Source of the DNA: Sphingomonas panacis
Lineage (GTDB): Bacteria; Pseudomonadota; Alphaproteobacteria; Sphingomonadales; Sphingomonadaceae
Direction: 5' to 3'
Assembly: GCF_001717955.1 (NCBI RefSeq)
Contig: NZ_CP014168.1
Span: forward strand, 372,001-436,000
Length of the DNA: 64,000 nt
Shown here: positions 27,527 to 36,480 of the stretch, in pieces
Numbering within the stretch: position 1 is the first letter of the stretch
Layout of the letters: the number at the start of each line of letters is the position of its first letter
The notes under the pieces: generated by a model
What the model saw: only the letters and a program-made list of their open reading frames with translations
The model's database searches: none
What the model was told of the DNA's origin: nothing
Position numbers and translations under genes: made by a program

Positions 27527-28946
27527 CGCGCCCACCGATCTTCGCGCCCGCGCCGGACGGGAAGCGCCAGTTGACCACGGTCGCCGTAGCCGAGATCGCG
27601 CAAACAACCGCGAATGCTATCGTGAAATCGCCGAATGCGGGGATGCGCCGCCCCCCCGCCGTCATCGCGCCATGCAGCACGACGGCGGCGAGGCTTACGC
27701 CGACCGAGAGCAGCAATTGCTGGAAGGTGGTGTGGAAGCTGGTTGCCGCGCTCATCCGTTCGGGCGGTATCTCCTCATAGACGAGGACGTTGTACGCCGA
27801 GAACTGGAACGACATGGCGACCCCGCTCACGAACAGGATCGCCACCATCGACCCCCACGGCCAACCCGGCCGGAACAGCCCGGCCGCCGCGTAACCGGCG
27901 CTCGCAAGTACGCCGTTGACGAGCAGCGCGGTGCGGAACCCCGCGCGCTTGAGCACCGGCGCTGCGAACAGCTTGGTGACGAGCGCCCCGGCCGCGGTGG
28001 CGAGCACGATCGTGCCCGCCGCCGCCGCGCTCATGCCGAAGCCGAGCTGGAACATCAGTGGCAACAGATACGGCTGCGCGCCCTGCGTGATGCGGGTCAG
28101 CGATCCACCCACCAGCGACAGGCGGAACTGGCGCAGGCCGAGCAACCGCATGTCGAGAATCGGATGTTCACGCGTGCGGGCGTGACGCAAATAGGCCGCG
28201 CCGAACGTGGCGCCCACCAGCAGCAGCATCGCAGCAAGCGCGGCTTCGCCATCACGCGTCGCCGCTTGCAGGCCGAACAGCAGCAACGCGATCGACAGAC
28301 TCGACAGCATGAACCCGGCGAGATCCAGCCGCGCCCGGTGTGGCGCGCGGTGCTGATCGAACAGCAGCGACACCAGCATCACGGCGGCGAGCCCGATCGG
28401 CAGGTTGATGTAGAAGATCCAGCGCCAGCCGACATAAGTGACGAGGAACCCGCCCAGCGGCGGTCCGAGGATGGGGCCGAGAGTCGAAGGCAGGATCAGC
28501 CACGAATTGGCCGAGACCATCTGGTGGCGCGGCGCCGAGCGCAACACGACCAGCCGGGCGATCGGGTTCATCATCGCGCCCGCCATGCCCTGAACGAAGC
28601 GCGCCGCGATCATCCCGTCGATCGACGGCGCGGCGGCGCAGACCAGCGAACTTGCCATGAACAAAAGGATCGCCGCCTGGAACACGGTTCGGGATCCGAA
28701 CCGGTCGGCGAGCCGACCGCTCAGCGGGATAAAGATCGCGAGCGACAGCAGATAGGCGGTGATAAGCGCGCTCAGGTTGGTGGCCGGAACCCCGAAATCG
28801 CGCGCGATCGTCGGGAGTGCCGAGACCAGCGCGGTGGCGTCGATCGTCTCCATCGTCAGCGCGAGCGCGGCGACCACGGCGATGATCCGGTAGTTGCGCG
28901 GCGGTCGCGCCGCCGCCGGCGCGATCAGGCCGCTTTCGGCATTCAC
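27519..28946 (-). CDS. MFS transporter, DHA2 (14-helix) family
   Basis: 475 residues, inner membrane. Helix 1 has METIDATALVSALPTIARDF, motif A is SGRLADRFGSRTVF, and motif C LGPILGPPLGGF is the antiporter signature, pointing to proton-coupled drug or metabolite efflux. GTG 28946 overlaps the stop of the preceding MFS gene as GTGA. An exporter in a catabolic operon may remove a toxic intermediate; import is less likely for this family. Confidence 0.9.
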   Translation of the reverse strand: MNAESGLIAPAAARPPRNYRIIAVVAALALTMETIDATALVSALPTIARDFGVPATNLSALITAYLLSLAIFIPLSGRLADRFGSRTVFQAAILLFMASSLVCAAAPSIDGMIAARFVQGMAGAMMNPIARLVVLRSAPRHQMVSANSWLILPSTLGPILGPPLGGFLVTYVGWRWIFYINLPIGLAAVMLVSLLFDQHRAPHRARLDLAGFMLSSLSIALLLFGLQAATRDGEAALAAMLLLVGATFGAAYLRHARTREHPILDMRLLGLRQFRLSLVGGSLTRITQGAQPYLLPLMFQLGFGMSAAAAGTIVLATAAGALVTKLFAAPVLKRAGFRTALLVNGVLASAGYAAAGLFRPGWPWGSMVAILFVSGVAMSFQFSAYNVLVYEEIPPERMSAATSFHTTFQQLLLSVGVSLAAVVLHGAMTAGGRRIPAFGDFTIAFAVVCAISATATVVNWRFPSGAGAKIGGRDA

Positions 28947-30538
28947 GCAGGCTCACCCGCCGCATGAGCGCGCTGCCACTTGGTCGCTTCGGCCGCTTCC
29001 ACGCCGCGCGCGCACAGCCACAGCGCAAGCGTCGCGATCGGCACCGCGATCAACCCGCATTGAACGCCGGTGGCGAGATCTCCGGTCAGCGCGGAGATCT
29101 TGCCGACGAGGTACGGACCCAGCCCCGAGCCGATCATTGTCGAGGCGAGGAAATAGGTGGTGGTGGCGGTGCCGCGCATCCGCGGCAGGACAAGCTCCTG
29201 GATCGTCGCTGCGCCCGCCGCAAGCCAGCAATTGCCGAGGAACGCGACCGGCGCGTTGCACAGGAAGAACAGCCAGGGCGTGTGCGTGTGGCACATGACG
29301 AGGATGAACGGCGCGGGCAGGACCGTCGCGCCGATGCCCACCCAGATGCGGCCCCGCTGGCTGTACTTGAGCAGCATGTCGGAGAGTTTGCCGCCGACGA
29401 TCACGCCCAGCACACCGGCGATGGCGGTGGTCGCACCGAGGATCAGCCCGATCGACGCCTTGTCGACCGCCATGCCGCGCAGCGCCAGCGGCGCGACCCA
29501 GAAGCCCATGATGATGTTGACCATCGACACGCTGCCGAAGCCGATCATCGCCATCAGGAAGGTCGGCGTGCCCCAGGTGAGTGCGAACGTGGGCTTGTCG
29601 CGGTGCTTCATCGACTGCGCGGAGGAAAAAGCGGCGTAATACCCGACCGCGATCGTCCACCATTGCATCGCGTCGCCGGTCAGGCGGGTCAACAGAACCG
29701 CGCAGGCGGTGGCGAGCAGCGCGACCGTGAGGTTCCACAGCAACGGCCCGCGCCCCGAACGCGCCGCCTGGAGCAGCGTCAGCGGCGGGATGACGCTGGC
29801 GACATCGCCAAAGAAGCGCGGCCAGATATTGGTCTCGGCCGGCCGGGTGATTCCGTCGCTCAGCCCCCGGCGTGGTTCGCGCAAGGTCCATACCCAGACC
29901 GCGAGCAGCAGCCCGGGCAGGCCGACACCGACGAACGCGACCTGCCAGCCGAGCAGGCCGAACGGCTTCTCGCCCGGAAACGCCGCCTGCCAACGGCTCG
30001 CGACCGTCCCGCCGACCGCGAGCGCGAGGCCTTGGCCGAGATACAGCCCGCCGATGAAAAGGCCGAGCGCGGTCGCGCGGCGTTTTTTGGTGAACCAGTC
30101 GGAGGTGAGCGAAAACCCGGCCGGACTCGCGGTCGCCTCGCCAATGCCGACGCCGATGCGCGAGCCGACGAGCTGGACCATGTTCGCCGAGAGGCCGCAG
30201 ATCACCGTCATCGCCGACCACATCGCCAGCCCGATCGCGAGCAGCTTGGTGCGCCGCCAGCGGTCTATCAGCCGCCCCATCGGATAGCCGAACAGCGCGT
30301 AGAACACGCCGAACGCGGTGCCGTGGAGGAAGCCGAGCTGGCTGTCAGACATCGCGAAGGTATGTTTGATGTCCTCCGCGAGGATCGACAGGATCGTGCG
30401 ATCCATCGCATTGAACGTGTACACGACGACCAGCACGAACAGCACGTACCAGGCGTAGGGGCTGTCCGGCCGTTCCTCGCGCGGCGGCGCGACGATGCCC
30501 GCCGGGACCACGTTCGCCGCCATGGCGACGGCGGTCAT
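28943..30538 (-). CDS. MFS transporter, spinster-like family
   Basis: 531 residues. Start region YTFNAMDRTILSILAEDIKHTF (DR in helix 1) and SDSQLGFLHGTAFGVFYALFGYPMGRLIDRWRRTKLLA (motif A) are typical of the bacterial spinster-type permeases common in sphingomonads, followed by RIGVGIGEATASPAG. ATG 30538 overlaps the FMO stop as ATGA. Together with the FMO upstream and the DHA2 gene downstream it is a translationally coupled block. Likely importer of the compound oxidised by the FMO; substrate unknown. Confidence 0.9.
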   Translation of the reverse strand: MTAVAMAANVVPAGIVAPPREERPDSPYAWYVLFVLVVVYTFNAMDRTILSILAEDIKHTFAMSDSQLGFLHGTAFGVFYALFGYPMGRLIDRWRRTKLLAIGLAMWSAMTVICGLSANMVQLVGSRIGVGIGEATASPAGFSLTSDWFTKKRRATALGLFIGGLYLGQGLALAVGGTVASRWQAAFPGEKPFGLLGWQVAFVGVGLPGLLLAVWVWTLREPRRGLSDGITRPAETNIWPRFFGDVASVIPPLTLLQAARSGRGPLLWNLTVALLATACAVLLTRLTGDAMQWWTIAVGYYAAFSSAQSMKHRDKPTFALTWGTPTFLMAMIGFGSVSMVNIIMGFWVAPLALRGMAVDKASIGLILGATTAIAGVLGVIVGGKLSDMLLKYSQRGRIWVGIGATVLPAPFILVMCHTHTPWLFFLCNAPVAFLGNCWLAAGAATIQELVLPRMRGTATTTYFLASTMIGSGLGPYLVGKISALTGDLATGVQCGLIAVPIATLALWLCARGVEAAEATKWQRAHAAGEPA

Positions 30539-32406
30539 GCGGTCGTTTCCAGCGCCCTTGCCGGCTTGAGCGGCGCGCGCTCGATCGTCGGCGCGTGGAA
30601 CACCGGCATCGCAATGCCCTCCATCCGCGCTTTTAGCTGGAGCGCCAGGTGAAGCGAATGGAACCGCGACTGGGCGAGGTTGCCGCCGTGGAACCACAAT
30701 CCCTCCTGTGCAGTGGGCTTCCACATGTTGCGCAACTCGCCCTCCCAAGGGCCGGGGTCCATCGCCGTGGCCGAACCAAGGCCCCAGCAGGGGCCGATCC
30801 GGTCGGCGACTTCCTTCGATATCAGCATCTCCGCCCAGCCGTTCATCGGGCCGTAGCCGGTCGCATAAACGATGACGTCGGCGGGCAGCCGCTCGCCGCT
30901 CGACAGAATGACGGCATTGCCCTCGATCCCGGCGACGCCCACGCCGCTGCGCAACTTGATCTCGCCGTCGGCGATCAGGTCGGACGCGCCGACATCGATA
31001 TAATAGCCCGAGGCGCGGCGCGGATATTTGCCGGCGATGCCGGTATCGTCCTCGGCGAAATCGAGCAGGAAGCCGCGTGCGCGCAGCCGATCGTAGACTG
31101 GCGCATCGGCATCCTGGATGGCGAGGCAGGTGCGCTGGTCCTGCGGCTCGCGCGCGCGGAACGGCATCGAGTTGACGAGCAGATCGGCATCTTCGGTGGA
31201 GAGGCCGGATTCGACCGCGTGTTCCGAATAATAGCCGGCATCCTGAAGCCGACGCAGCGCGGTCGCCTTGATGACGGTCGTCGGCGAGCGCTGGATCATG
31301 GTGACGTCGGCACCATTCTCCCACAGATCGGCGGCGATATCGTGCGCGGAATTGTTGGCGCCGATCACGACGCAACGCTTGCCCGCGAACGCGGCACCGC
31401 CGGGATGATCGCTCGAATGGAACTGCGTGCCCTGGAAGGTTTCCGCGCCCGGTATCGCCGGCACGGTCTTGATTCCCGAGAGGCCGGTGGCGAGAACGAG
31501 CTGGCGCGGGCGCAGCGTGATCGTCTCGCCGCCGCGCTCGACGATCACCGTCCAGCAGCGCGCCTGCGCGTCGTAGCTCGCGCCACGACAGGTCGTGGAA
31601 CTCCAGATGTCGAGTTCCATCACCTTGGCATAGGCTTCCAGCCAATCGCCCATCTTGTCCTTGGGGGTATAAACCGGCCAGTGATCGGGAAACGGCAGGT
31701 ACGGCAGGTGATCGATCCAGACCGGATCGTGCAGGCACAGCGACTTGTAGCGGCTGCGCCACGAATCGCCGGGCCGCTCCAGCGCGTCGATGATCAGCGT
31801 CGGCACGTCGAGCCGCTTGAGTCGCGCGCCGAGCGCGAGGCCGCCTTGGCCGCCGCCGATGATGAGGCAGTACGGCTGCACCGAATGGCCGAGCGTGGCG
31901 GCGGTCGCATCGCGCTCGTCGGTCCAGGTCCGGCGCGCCTTGGTGGCCTTGTGGATCGCCCCCTCGATCCGGCTGCGGCCGGCCGGCTCCTCGAATTCGG
32001 TGAGCGCCTGCGCCGCCGTCAGCAAGGTCCAGCAGGCGCCATCGCGCAGCCGGACATAGGCGCGGCCACGAAGGTCGCGTGTGGTGAAATCAAACCAGCC
32101 GTCGAGCTGCTGCGCGGTGGCGGATTCGACCCTGACCGCACCGATTGTGACCGGCCCGATCTTCGCCGCCTGCGCGCCCACCAGCGCGGCGACGCCGCTC
32201 CGCCCTTCGACGGTGACGATGTTCCACGAGATTGCGACGAGATCGCGCCAGTAGCTTTCGTCGTCCGCGAACAGCGCCCCGACACCGTCGGCATCGGCGG
32301 CGTTGAACGCGGCGGCGAAGGCCGCCGTCCAGGCGTTCAGCGCATCGGTGTTCGAACCGGTCGCGGCGGCCCCTACAGGGCCTTCTGGTATCGCCATGCG
32401 CTTCAA
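30535..32406 (-). CDS. Flavin-containing monooxygenase with N-terminal SnoaL-like domain
   Basis: 623 residues. Residues ~20-145 look like an NTF2/SnoaL domain (AWTAAFAAAFNAADADGVGALFADD). From ~180 follow an FAD fold LIIGGGQGGLALGARL, the FMO-type signature FQGTQFHSSDH at 324-334, and an NADPH fold VVIGANNSAHDIAADL at ~346. It may insert oxygen next to a carbonyl (Baeyer-Villiger) or hydroxylate a heteroatom. TTG 32406 is favoured because AGGAGG is about 6 nt away; ATG 32397 is the alternative. It begins 9 nt after the receptor stop and overlaps the spinster-type MFS gene, so all are one operon. Confidence 0.88.
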   Translation of the reverse strand: MKRMAIPEGPVGAAATGSNTDALNAWTAAFAAAFNAADADGVGALFADDESYWRDLVAISWNIVTVEGRSGVAALVGAQAAKIGPVTIGAVRVESATAQQLDGWFDFTTRDLRGRAYVRLRDGACWTLLTAAQALTEFEEPAGRSRIEGAIHKATKARRTWTDERDATAATLGHSVQPYCLIIGGGQGGLALGARLKRLDVPTLIIDALERPGDSWRSRYKSLCLHDPVWIDHLPYLPFPDHWPVYTPKDKMGDWLEAYAKVMELDIWSSTTCRGASYDAQARCWTVIVERGGETITLRPRQLVLATGLSGIKTVPAIPGAETFQGTQFHSSDHPGGAAFAGKRCVVIGANNSAHDIAADLWENGADVTMIQRSPTTVIKATALRRLQDAGYYSEHAVESGLSTEDADLLVNSMPFRAREPQDQRTCLAIQDADAPVYDRLRARGFLLDFAEDDTGIAGKYPRRASGYYIDVGASDLIADGEIKLRSGVGVAGIEGNAVILSSGERLPADVIVYATGYGPMNGWAEMLISKEVADRIGPCWGLGSATAMDPGPWEGELRNMWKPTAQEGLWFHGGNLAQSRFHSLHLALQLKARMEGIAMPVFHAPTIERAPLKPARALETTA

Positions 32407-32415
32407 CTTCCCCTC

Positions 32416-34836
32416 CTAGAATCTCACGTCGAGCGCCGCGCCCCAGGACGAGAACGCCTCATAAGGAACGACCTGCTCCAGCCCCGGATTGTTCGTGACG
32501 AGACGCGACACGAACCGTTGCCCGAAGATGTTCTTGCCGATCGCGCTGAGTTTCCAGCGATTGTCGTCGGCGCGGATACCGAGTGTCAGATCGACCGTAT
32601 TGTAGCCGGGCGCCTGAGTCGCCGGATTGGCGCCGACGCCATATTGCACCGCCGACTGATAATAATAATGCAGTTGCCCGAAGGCGTTGAGCCGCTCGCT
32701 GACAGGCCGATCGTAGCCGGCGAAGGCGTTGAGCTTCCATTCCGGGTTTCCGACGGTGCGCAGCCCGTTGACCGACTGAACCGACGCGGTCGAGCCGACC
32801 GACGGCGGCGCGCACACCCCCGGCGTCGATGTCGGCGTCGGGTTGCGCGGCTGGAGCGCATAACAAGGCGCGTTGGCGAAATCGGTGTATTTGGTGTCGT
32901 TCCAGGTGATGTCGCCATTGAGCGAGAAGCCTTGCAGCGCACCACGCGGGTTGAACGCGAATTCGGCCTCGATGCCCTTTGCGACGATCTCGCCGGCGTT
33001 GATGATCGTGTAGCTCAGGCCGTTGCCGCCGGTACCGGGCAGCGCGGCGGTGATCTGGAAATCCTTGTACGGCGCGTAATAGCCGGTGAGATTGAACGTG
33101 ACCTGTCGGTCGAAGAACTGGCTACGCATGCCGATCTCGTAGGAATGCGCGATCTCCGGCTTCACGATCGAACGGGTCTGCGCGAAAATGACCGGCGTCA
33201 GATCGGACGCGAAGTTGAAGCCCGGCCCCTTATAGGCGCGGCTCGCGGTGGCGTAGAACATGATGTCCTTGCTCGCCTTGAACTGCGCGCCCCCGCGCCA
33301 CGAGAAATCGTCGTACGTGATGGAGGATGCCACCGACAACGGCGTATAGCCCGCCACTGTCTGGCCGGGGATGTAGATGCTGGTGTCCGCGCCGCCCTCC
33401 GCTGCCGCGCCGTCGCGCGGCAGCGTGCGGTTGAACGTGCCATAGCTCACCTCGTGCGACAGCCGCGCGCCGCCGATCAGCGTCACCGGGCCGATATCGT
33501 AATTGAGATCGGCAAAAGCGGCATAGTTCTTGGTGTTCATCGTCGAGACCGGAAAGCGGCCGGTGGCGAAGTACGGTCCCGGCAAGCTCGGCACGTTGCG
33601 CGCGGTCTGCTCGAACGAACTGTTGTTGACGTCTAGGTTATAATAAAACAGCCCGAGCGTGTATTTGAACGCGTTGCCGCTGCCATTTGCGAGGCGAAGC
33701 TCGCTGGTGAACTGATCGGTATCGGACTTGTAGTGCAGATAGGTGGTGAAGCTGCCCGGCTCGCTCGCGCTGTAATCATATTCGCTGACCTGGCTCGACC
33801 GGATGTGGCGATAGCCGGTGATCGACGTCAGCGTGACGTCGCCGAAATCCCAGTTGGATTCGACATGGTAGAATTCGGGCGTGACGAACCCGCCGATCGG
33901 CACTTCGGAACCGACCGCCTTGTTGAGCGGCCCCGGCACGATTCCCATGCTCGCGTTGATCTGCGCGATGGTGCGTGCGCCGGGGAGCGCGATGAAATCG
34001 TTGGGCATATAGGCGCGCGTCGTCTGGAGCACGCCATCGTTGGTGTTGCGGCTATATTCGGCGTTGGCATCGATCCGCCAGTTCGGCGTCACCTCGAGGG
34101 CGAGTCGCGCGCGCACGCCCCAATTGTGGAAGTCGCCGATATTGCCATCGGCCTGCTTGGGCGCGATGATATAGCCGTCGCGGCTGAAATCCCACGCGCT
34201 CAGGCGAAGCGCAACCTTGTCGCCGATCGGGAGGTTGACCGTGCCCTGCACACGGAACTCGTCGTTCTCGCCGTAGTACACACGACCGATCGCTTCGGTC
34301 TGGCCGAGCTTGGCCTTGTTGGTGACGACGCTGACCAGGCCGGCGGTCGCGCTCTTACCGAAGAGCGTGCCTTGCGGCCCGCGTAGTACCTCGACCCGCG
34401 CGACATCGACCGCATCAACGATAGCACCGGCGATTCGCCCGAGCGGAATGCCGTCGATCGCCACGCCGACCGACTGTTCGAGCGTATCGACGGTCGAATA
34501 GGTGCCGATGCCGCGCACCACGAATTGCAGATTGTTGGGGTTGGGCGCGGGCACGAAGACGATGCCTGGCGCGAGCGCCGCGAGGTTGGCGGTGTTGGTG
34601 ATGTTGAGCGACTGGAATTTCTCTTCCGCCACCGCCGTGACCGCGACCGGCACGTCCTGTACGTTCTGCGCGCGCTTCGATGCCGTGACGATGATGTCCT
34701 GTTGCGTCGCCTCGCTGAGCGGCGCGGCAGGCGCACCCGTTTGCGGCGCCTCCTGCTGTGGCGCCCCATCGGCGGCGTGTGCCGTACCCGTCGCCAATGC
34801 CATCACGCATGTGCCAATCAGAAGTTTCTTCAACAT
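32416..34836 (-). CDS. TonB-dependent receptor (TBDR3)
   Basis: 806 residues: signal peptide MLKKLLIGTCVMALATGTAHA, acidic/Pro linker, TonB-box-like DIIVTASKR, plug with RVEVLRGPQGTLFGKSATAG, barrel ending in ALDVRF. ATG 34836 has GGGAGAGGG just upstream. It is a close paralogue of the receptor at 20122-22542 (same length, shared TLEQSVGVAIDG and LGR(I/V)AGA blocks), suggesting related ligands. It is the first gene of the FMO - MFS - MFS - CoA-transferase operon. Confidence 0.95.
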   Translation of the reverse strand: MLKKLLIGTCVMALATGTAHAADGAPQQEAPQTGAPAAPLSEATQQDIIVTASKRAQNVQDVPVAVTAVAEEKFQSLNITNTANLAALAPGIVFVPAPNPNNLQFVVRGIGTYSTVDTLEQSVGVAIDGIPLGRIAGAIVDAVDVARVEVLRGPQGTLFGKSATAGLVSVVTNKAKLGQTEAIGRVYYGENDEFRVQGTVNLPIGDKVALRLSAWDFSRDGYIIAPKQADGNIGDFHNWGVRARLALEVTPNWRIDANAEYSRNTNDGVLQTTRAYMPNDFIALPGARTIAQINASMGIVPGPLNKAVGSEVPIGGFVTPEFYHVESNWDFGDVTLTSITGYRHIRSSQVSEYDYSASEPGSFTTYLHYKSDTDQFTSELRLANGSGNAFKYTLGLFYYNLDVNNSSFEQTARNVPSLPGPYFATGRFPVSTMNTKNYAAFADLNYDIGPVTLIGGARLSHEVSYGTFNRTLPRDGAAAEGGADTSIYIPGQTVAGYTPLSVASSITYDDFSWRGGAQFKASKDIMFYATASRAYKGPGFNFASDLTPVIFAQTRSIVKPEIAHSYEIGMRSQFFDRQVTFNLTGYYAPYKDFQITAALPGTGGNGLSYTIINAGEIVAKGIEAEFAFNPRGALQGFSLNGDITWNDTKYTDFANAPCYALQPRNPTPTSTPGVCAPPSVGSTASVQSVNGLRTVGNPEWKLNAFAGYDRPVSERLNAFGQLHYYYQSAVQYGVGANPATQAPGYNTVDLTLGIRADDNRWKLSAIGKNIFGQRFVSRLVTNNPGLEQVVPYEAFSSWGAALDVRF

Positions 34837-35040
34837 CGCCCTCTCCCGTGTGTCAGGCGTGCGCCGTCCCAGCCGCATCGTTCGATGTGGCGCTATGGCA
34901 GGGCCGCCAGCGTGTTTTGGCGAACGGTCGATGCCGTCCGGCTCGGTATGCGCGCCCCATCGGGGTTCGGCGGGTTAAGACTGGCGCAATCCAGGTGAAC
35001 GAAAAAATACGAATTTTCGGGTCGGTATATCTTTTTGCGA
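34837..35040. promoter_or_regulatory. Intergenic region before TBDR3 operon
   Basis: 204 nt between the thioesterase stop and the receptor start, both on the minus strand. It includes an AT-rich stretch at about 34995-35040 that could hold the operon promoter. There is no clear TACCGGTA operator, so this operon may be controlled separately. Confidence 0.4.
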
Positions 35041-35484
35041 TCATGTGCCGGGCTGCGGAATCGCGAACACGCCGTTGCCGCGCGCGACGATACCCTTGGG
35101 GCCGACGAGGATCGCATCGCTGAACGCGAGCCGTCGCGTCCGTCGCAGCAGCCGCGCGCGGCTCTCCAGCCAGTCGCCGGCGACCGCGCCGCGCAGGAAA
35201 TCGACCGTCATCGATACCGTCGGTGCACCCTGGGTACCCGTGGCGGCGAGGACGTTGCGGCCCATTGCGATATCGAGCAGCGTGGCGATGAAGCCGCCAT
35301 GGCCGCCGCCGAGGAAATTGCAATTCGCCGGCAGCACCCGACAGCCGATCCGCACCAGTTCCTCTTCGCTCGGCGTAAAGGCGGTCGCACGGAAGATCCG
35401 CGTGTTCGCGGCCTCGAACGGATCGTCGTGTTCCCAGACTTGCCAGCCTGCATCCGGCGGCATCGCCGCGGGTGTCGTGTCCAT
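35041..35484 (-). CDS. PaaI-type hotdog-fold thioesterase
   Basis: 147 residues. The hotdog active-site pattern is visible as NFLGGGHGGFIATLLDIAMG (HGG...A...D), followed by TVSMTVDFLRGA and a C-terminal SDAILVGPKGIVARGNGVF strand. Family members hydrolyse acyl- or aryl-CoA thioesters. ATG 35484 follows GAGGAGAG. It lies 30 nt from TACCGGTA operator 2 and is divergent from an amidohydrolase; it may release stalled CoA intermediates. Confidence 0.87.
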   Translation of the reverse strand: MDTTPAAMPPDAGWQVWEHDDPFEAANTRIFRATAFTPSEEELVRIGCRVLPANCNFLGGGHGGFIATLLDIAMGRNVLAATGTQGAPTVSMTVDFLRGAVAGDWLESRARLLRRTRRLAFSDAILVGPKGIVARGNGVFAIPQPGT

Positions 35485-35514
35485 TACGGCTCTCCTCGAT
35501 ATGTCGCTTTGCAT

Positions 35515-35532
35515 TTTGGTACCGGTATCTTT
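35515..35532. promoter_or_regulatory. TACCGGTA operator 2 (thioesterase / amidohydrolase AH2 divergent region)
   Basis: TTTGGTACC/GGTATCTTT centred at 35523/35524, 30 nt from the thioesterase start and 69 nt from the AH2 start, so one site could control both directions. Confidence 0.7.
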
Positions 35533-35601
35533 AGAGCTTGCCTAGTCCGAGCCGGATCGCGCTGACGAATGGTGTGCCGGACAAGGAGGAGGATCAGACA
35601 C

Positions 35602-36477
35602 ATGGCCATCAACGACTCGATCGAGATCATCGACGCGCAAATCCATGAGCCGGTGCCGCAAACCGCGATTCCGGGCATCGATCCCGTCGCCGCCGCCGCC
35701 ATCAATGTCGAACTGGCGCGCGAGGCGATGGACGCAGCCGGCATCGATATCGCGCTGGCCGTGACCGGGGAGCCGTTCATCACCGCCGCGCGGAACCTCT
35801 ACCCGGAACGGTTCGCGGGTGTGGTGACGTTCGATCATGCGCATCCCGATCTCGTCGCCGACGTCGCGCGGGTGCGCGCGCTCCCGGGCGTGATCGCCGG
35901 GCGAGCGCTGGTCGGCGACTGGCGCGACGCGACGTTGCGCCCCGCGTTCGAGGAGGGGGCGTTCGACCCGATCTTCGCCGCCGCCGAGCAGGTCGGCCTG
36001 CCGATCTTCGTCTCGACTCACGGCTGGGCCAAGGCAATGGAGGCGGTCGCGGTGCGCCACCCCGCCCTGACGCTCATCATCGACCATATCGGCGTCAGTC
36101 AGCACCCGGTCTCGCCGCCCAACGACGATCCGTGGGGGCGCTTCCCGGATCTGCTCGCACTGGCGAAATATCCCAATGTGTACGTCAAGCTGTGCGGCGC
36201 GCCACTGCTCTCCGAACAGGCGTATCCGTTCGCGGATGTATGGCCCAAGCTCGACCAACTTTTTGACGCGTTCGGGTTCGATCGCGTGATGTGGGGCAGC
36301 GACTATACGCGGATGCGCCAGGCCGACCTGCCGCGTGGCGCGCGGCCGCGCCGGCGCGGGCTGAGCTATGCCGACAGTCTGCGCTATCTGCTCGACAGCG
36401 ACCGCATCGGCGATGCCGACAAGCGCAAGCTGTTCGGTGAGACGCTCCGCCGCGTGCTCACCTTCCCCGCCGGCTGA
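35602..36477 (+). CDS. Amidohydrolase-2 family protein (AH2), QxH variant
   Basis: 291 residues, TIM-barrel hydrolase. The usual N-terminal metal motif DxHxH reads DAQIHEP, with Gln in place of the first His, a variant seen in parts of this family; LIIDHIG and VMWGSDYTRM supply the later His and Asp. ATG 35602 is chosen over an upstream in-frame GTG because AAGGAGGAGG lies about 10 nt before it. Divergent from the thioesterase across operator 2 and convergent with AH3, 3 nt away. Substrate unknown. Confidence 0.88.
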   Translation: MAINDSIEIIDAQIHEPVPQTAIPGIDPVAAAAINVELAREAMDAAGIDIALAVTGEPFITAARNLYPERFAGVVTFDHAHPDLVADVARVRALPGVIAGRALVGDWRDATLRPAFEEGAFDPIFAAAEQVGLPIFVSTHGWAKAMEAVAVRHPALTLIIDHIGVSQHPVSPPNDDPWGRFPDLLALAKYPNVYVKLCGAPLLSEQAYPFADVWPKLDQLFDAFGFDRVMWGSDYTRMRQADLPRGARPRRRGLSYADSLRYLLDSDRIGDADKRKLFGETLRRVLTFPAG

Positions 36478-36480
36478 CCG

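Noticed and set aside
30649..33636. A very long open frame (995 codons) on the plus strand opposite the FMO and TBDR3 genes
   Set aside because: It is rich in Arg, Asp and His with no family features and lies wholly antisense to two convincing genes; in DNA with GC-rich third positions such shadow frames are expected.
35020..35040. GGTCGGTATATCTTT as a possible sixth TACCGGTA-type operator before the TBDR3 operon
   Set aside because: It lacks the TACC|GGTA dyad and the spacing of the halves is wrong.
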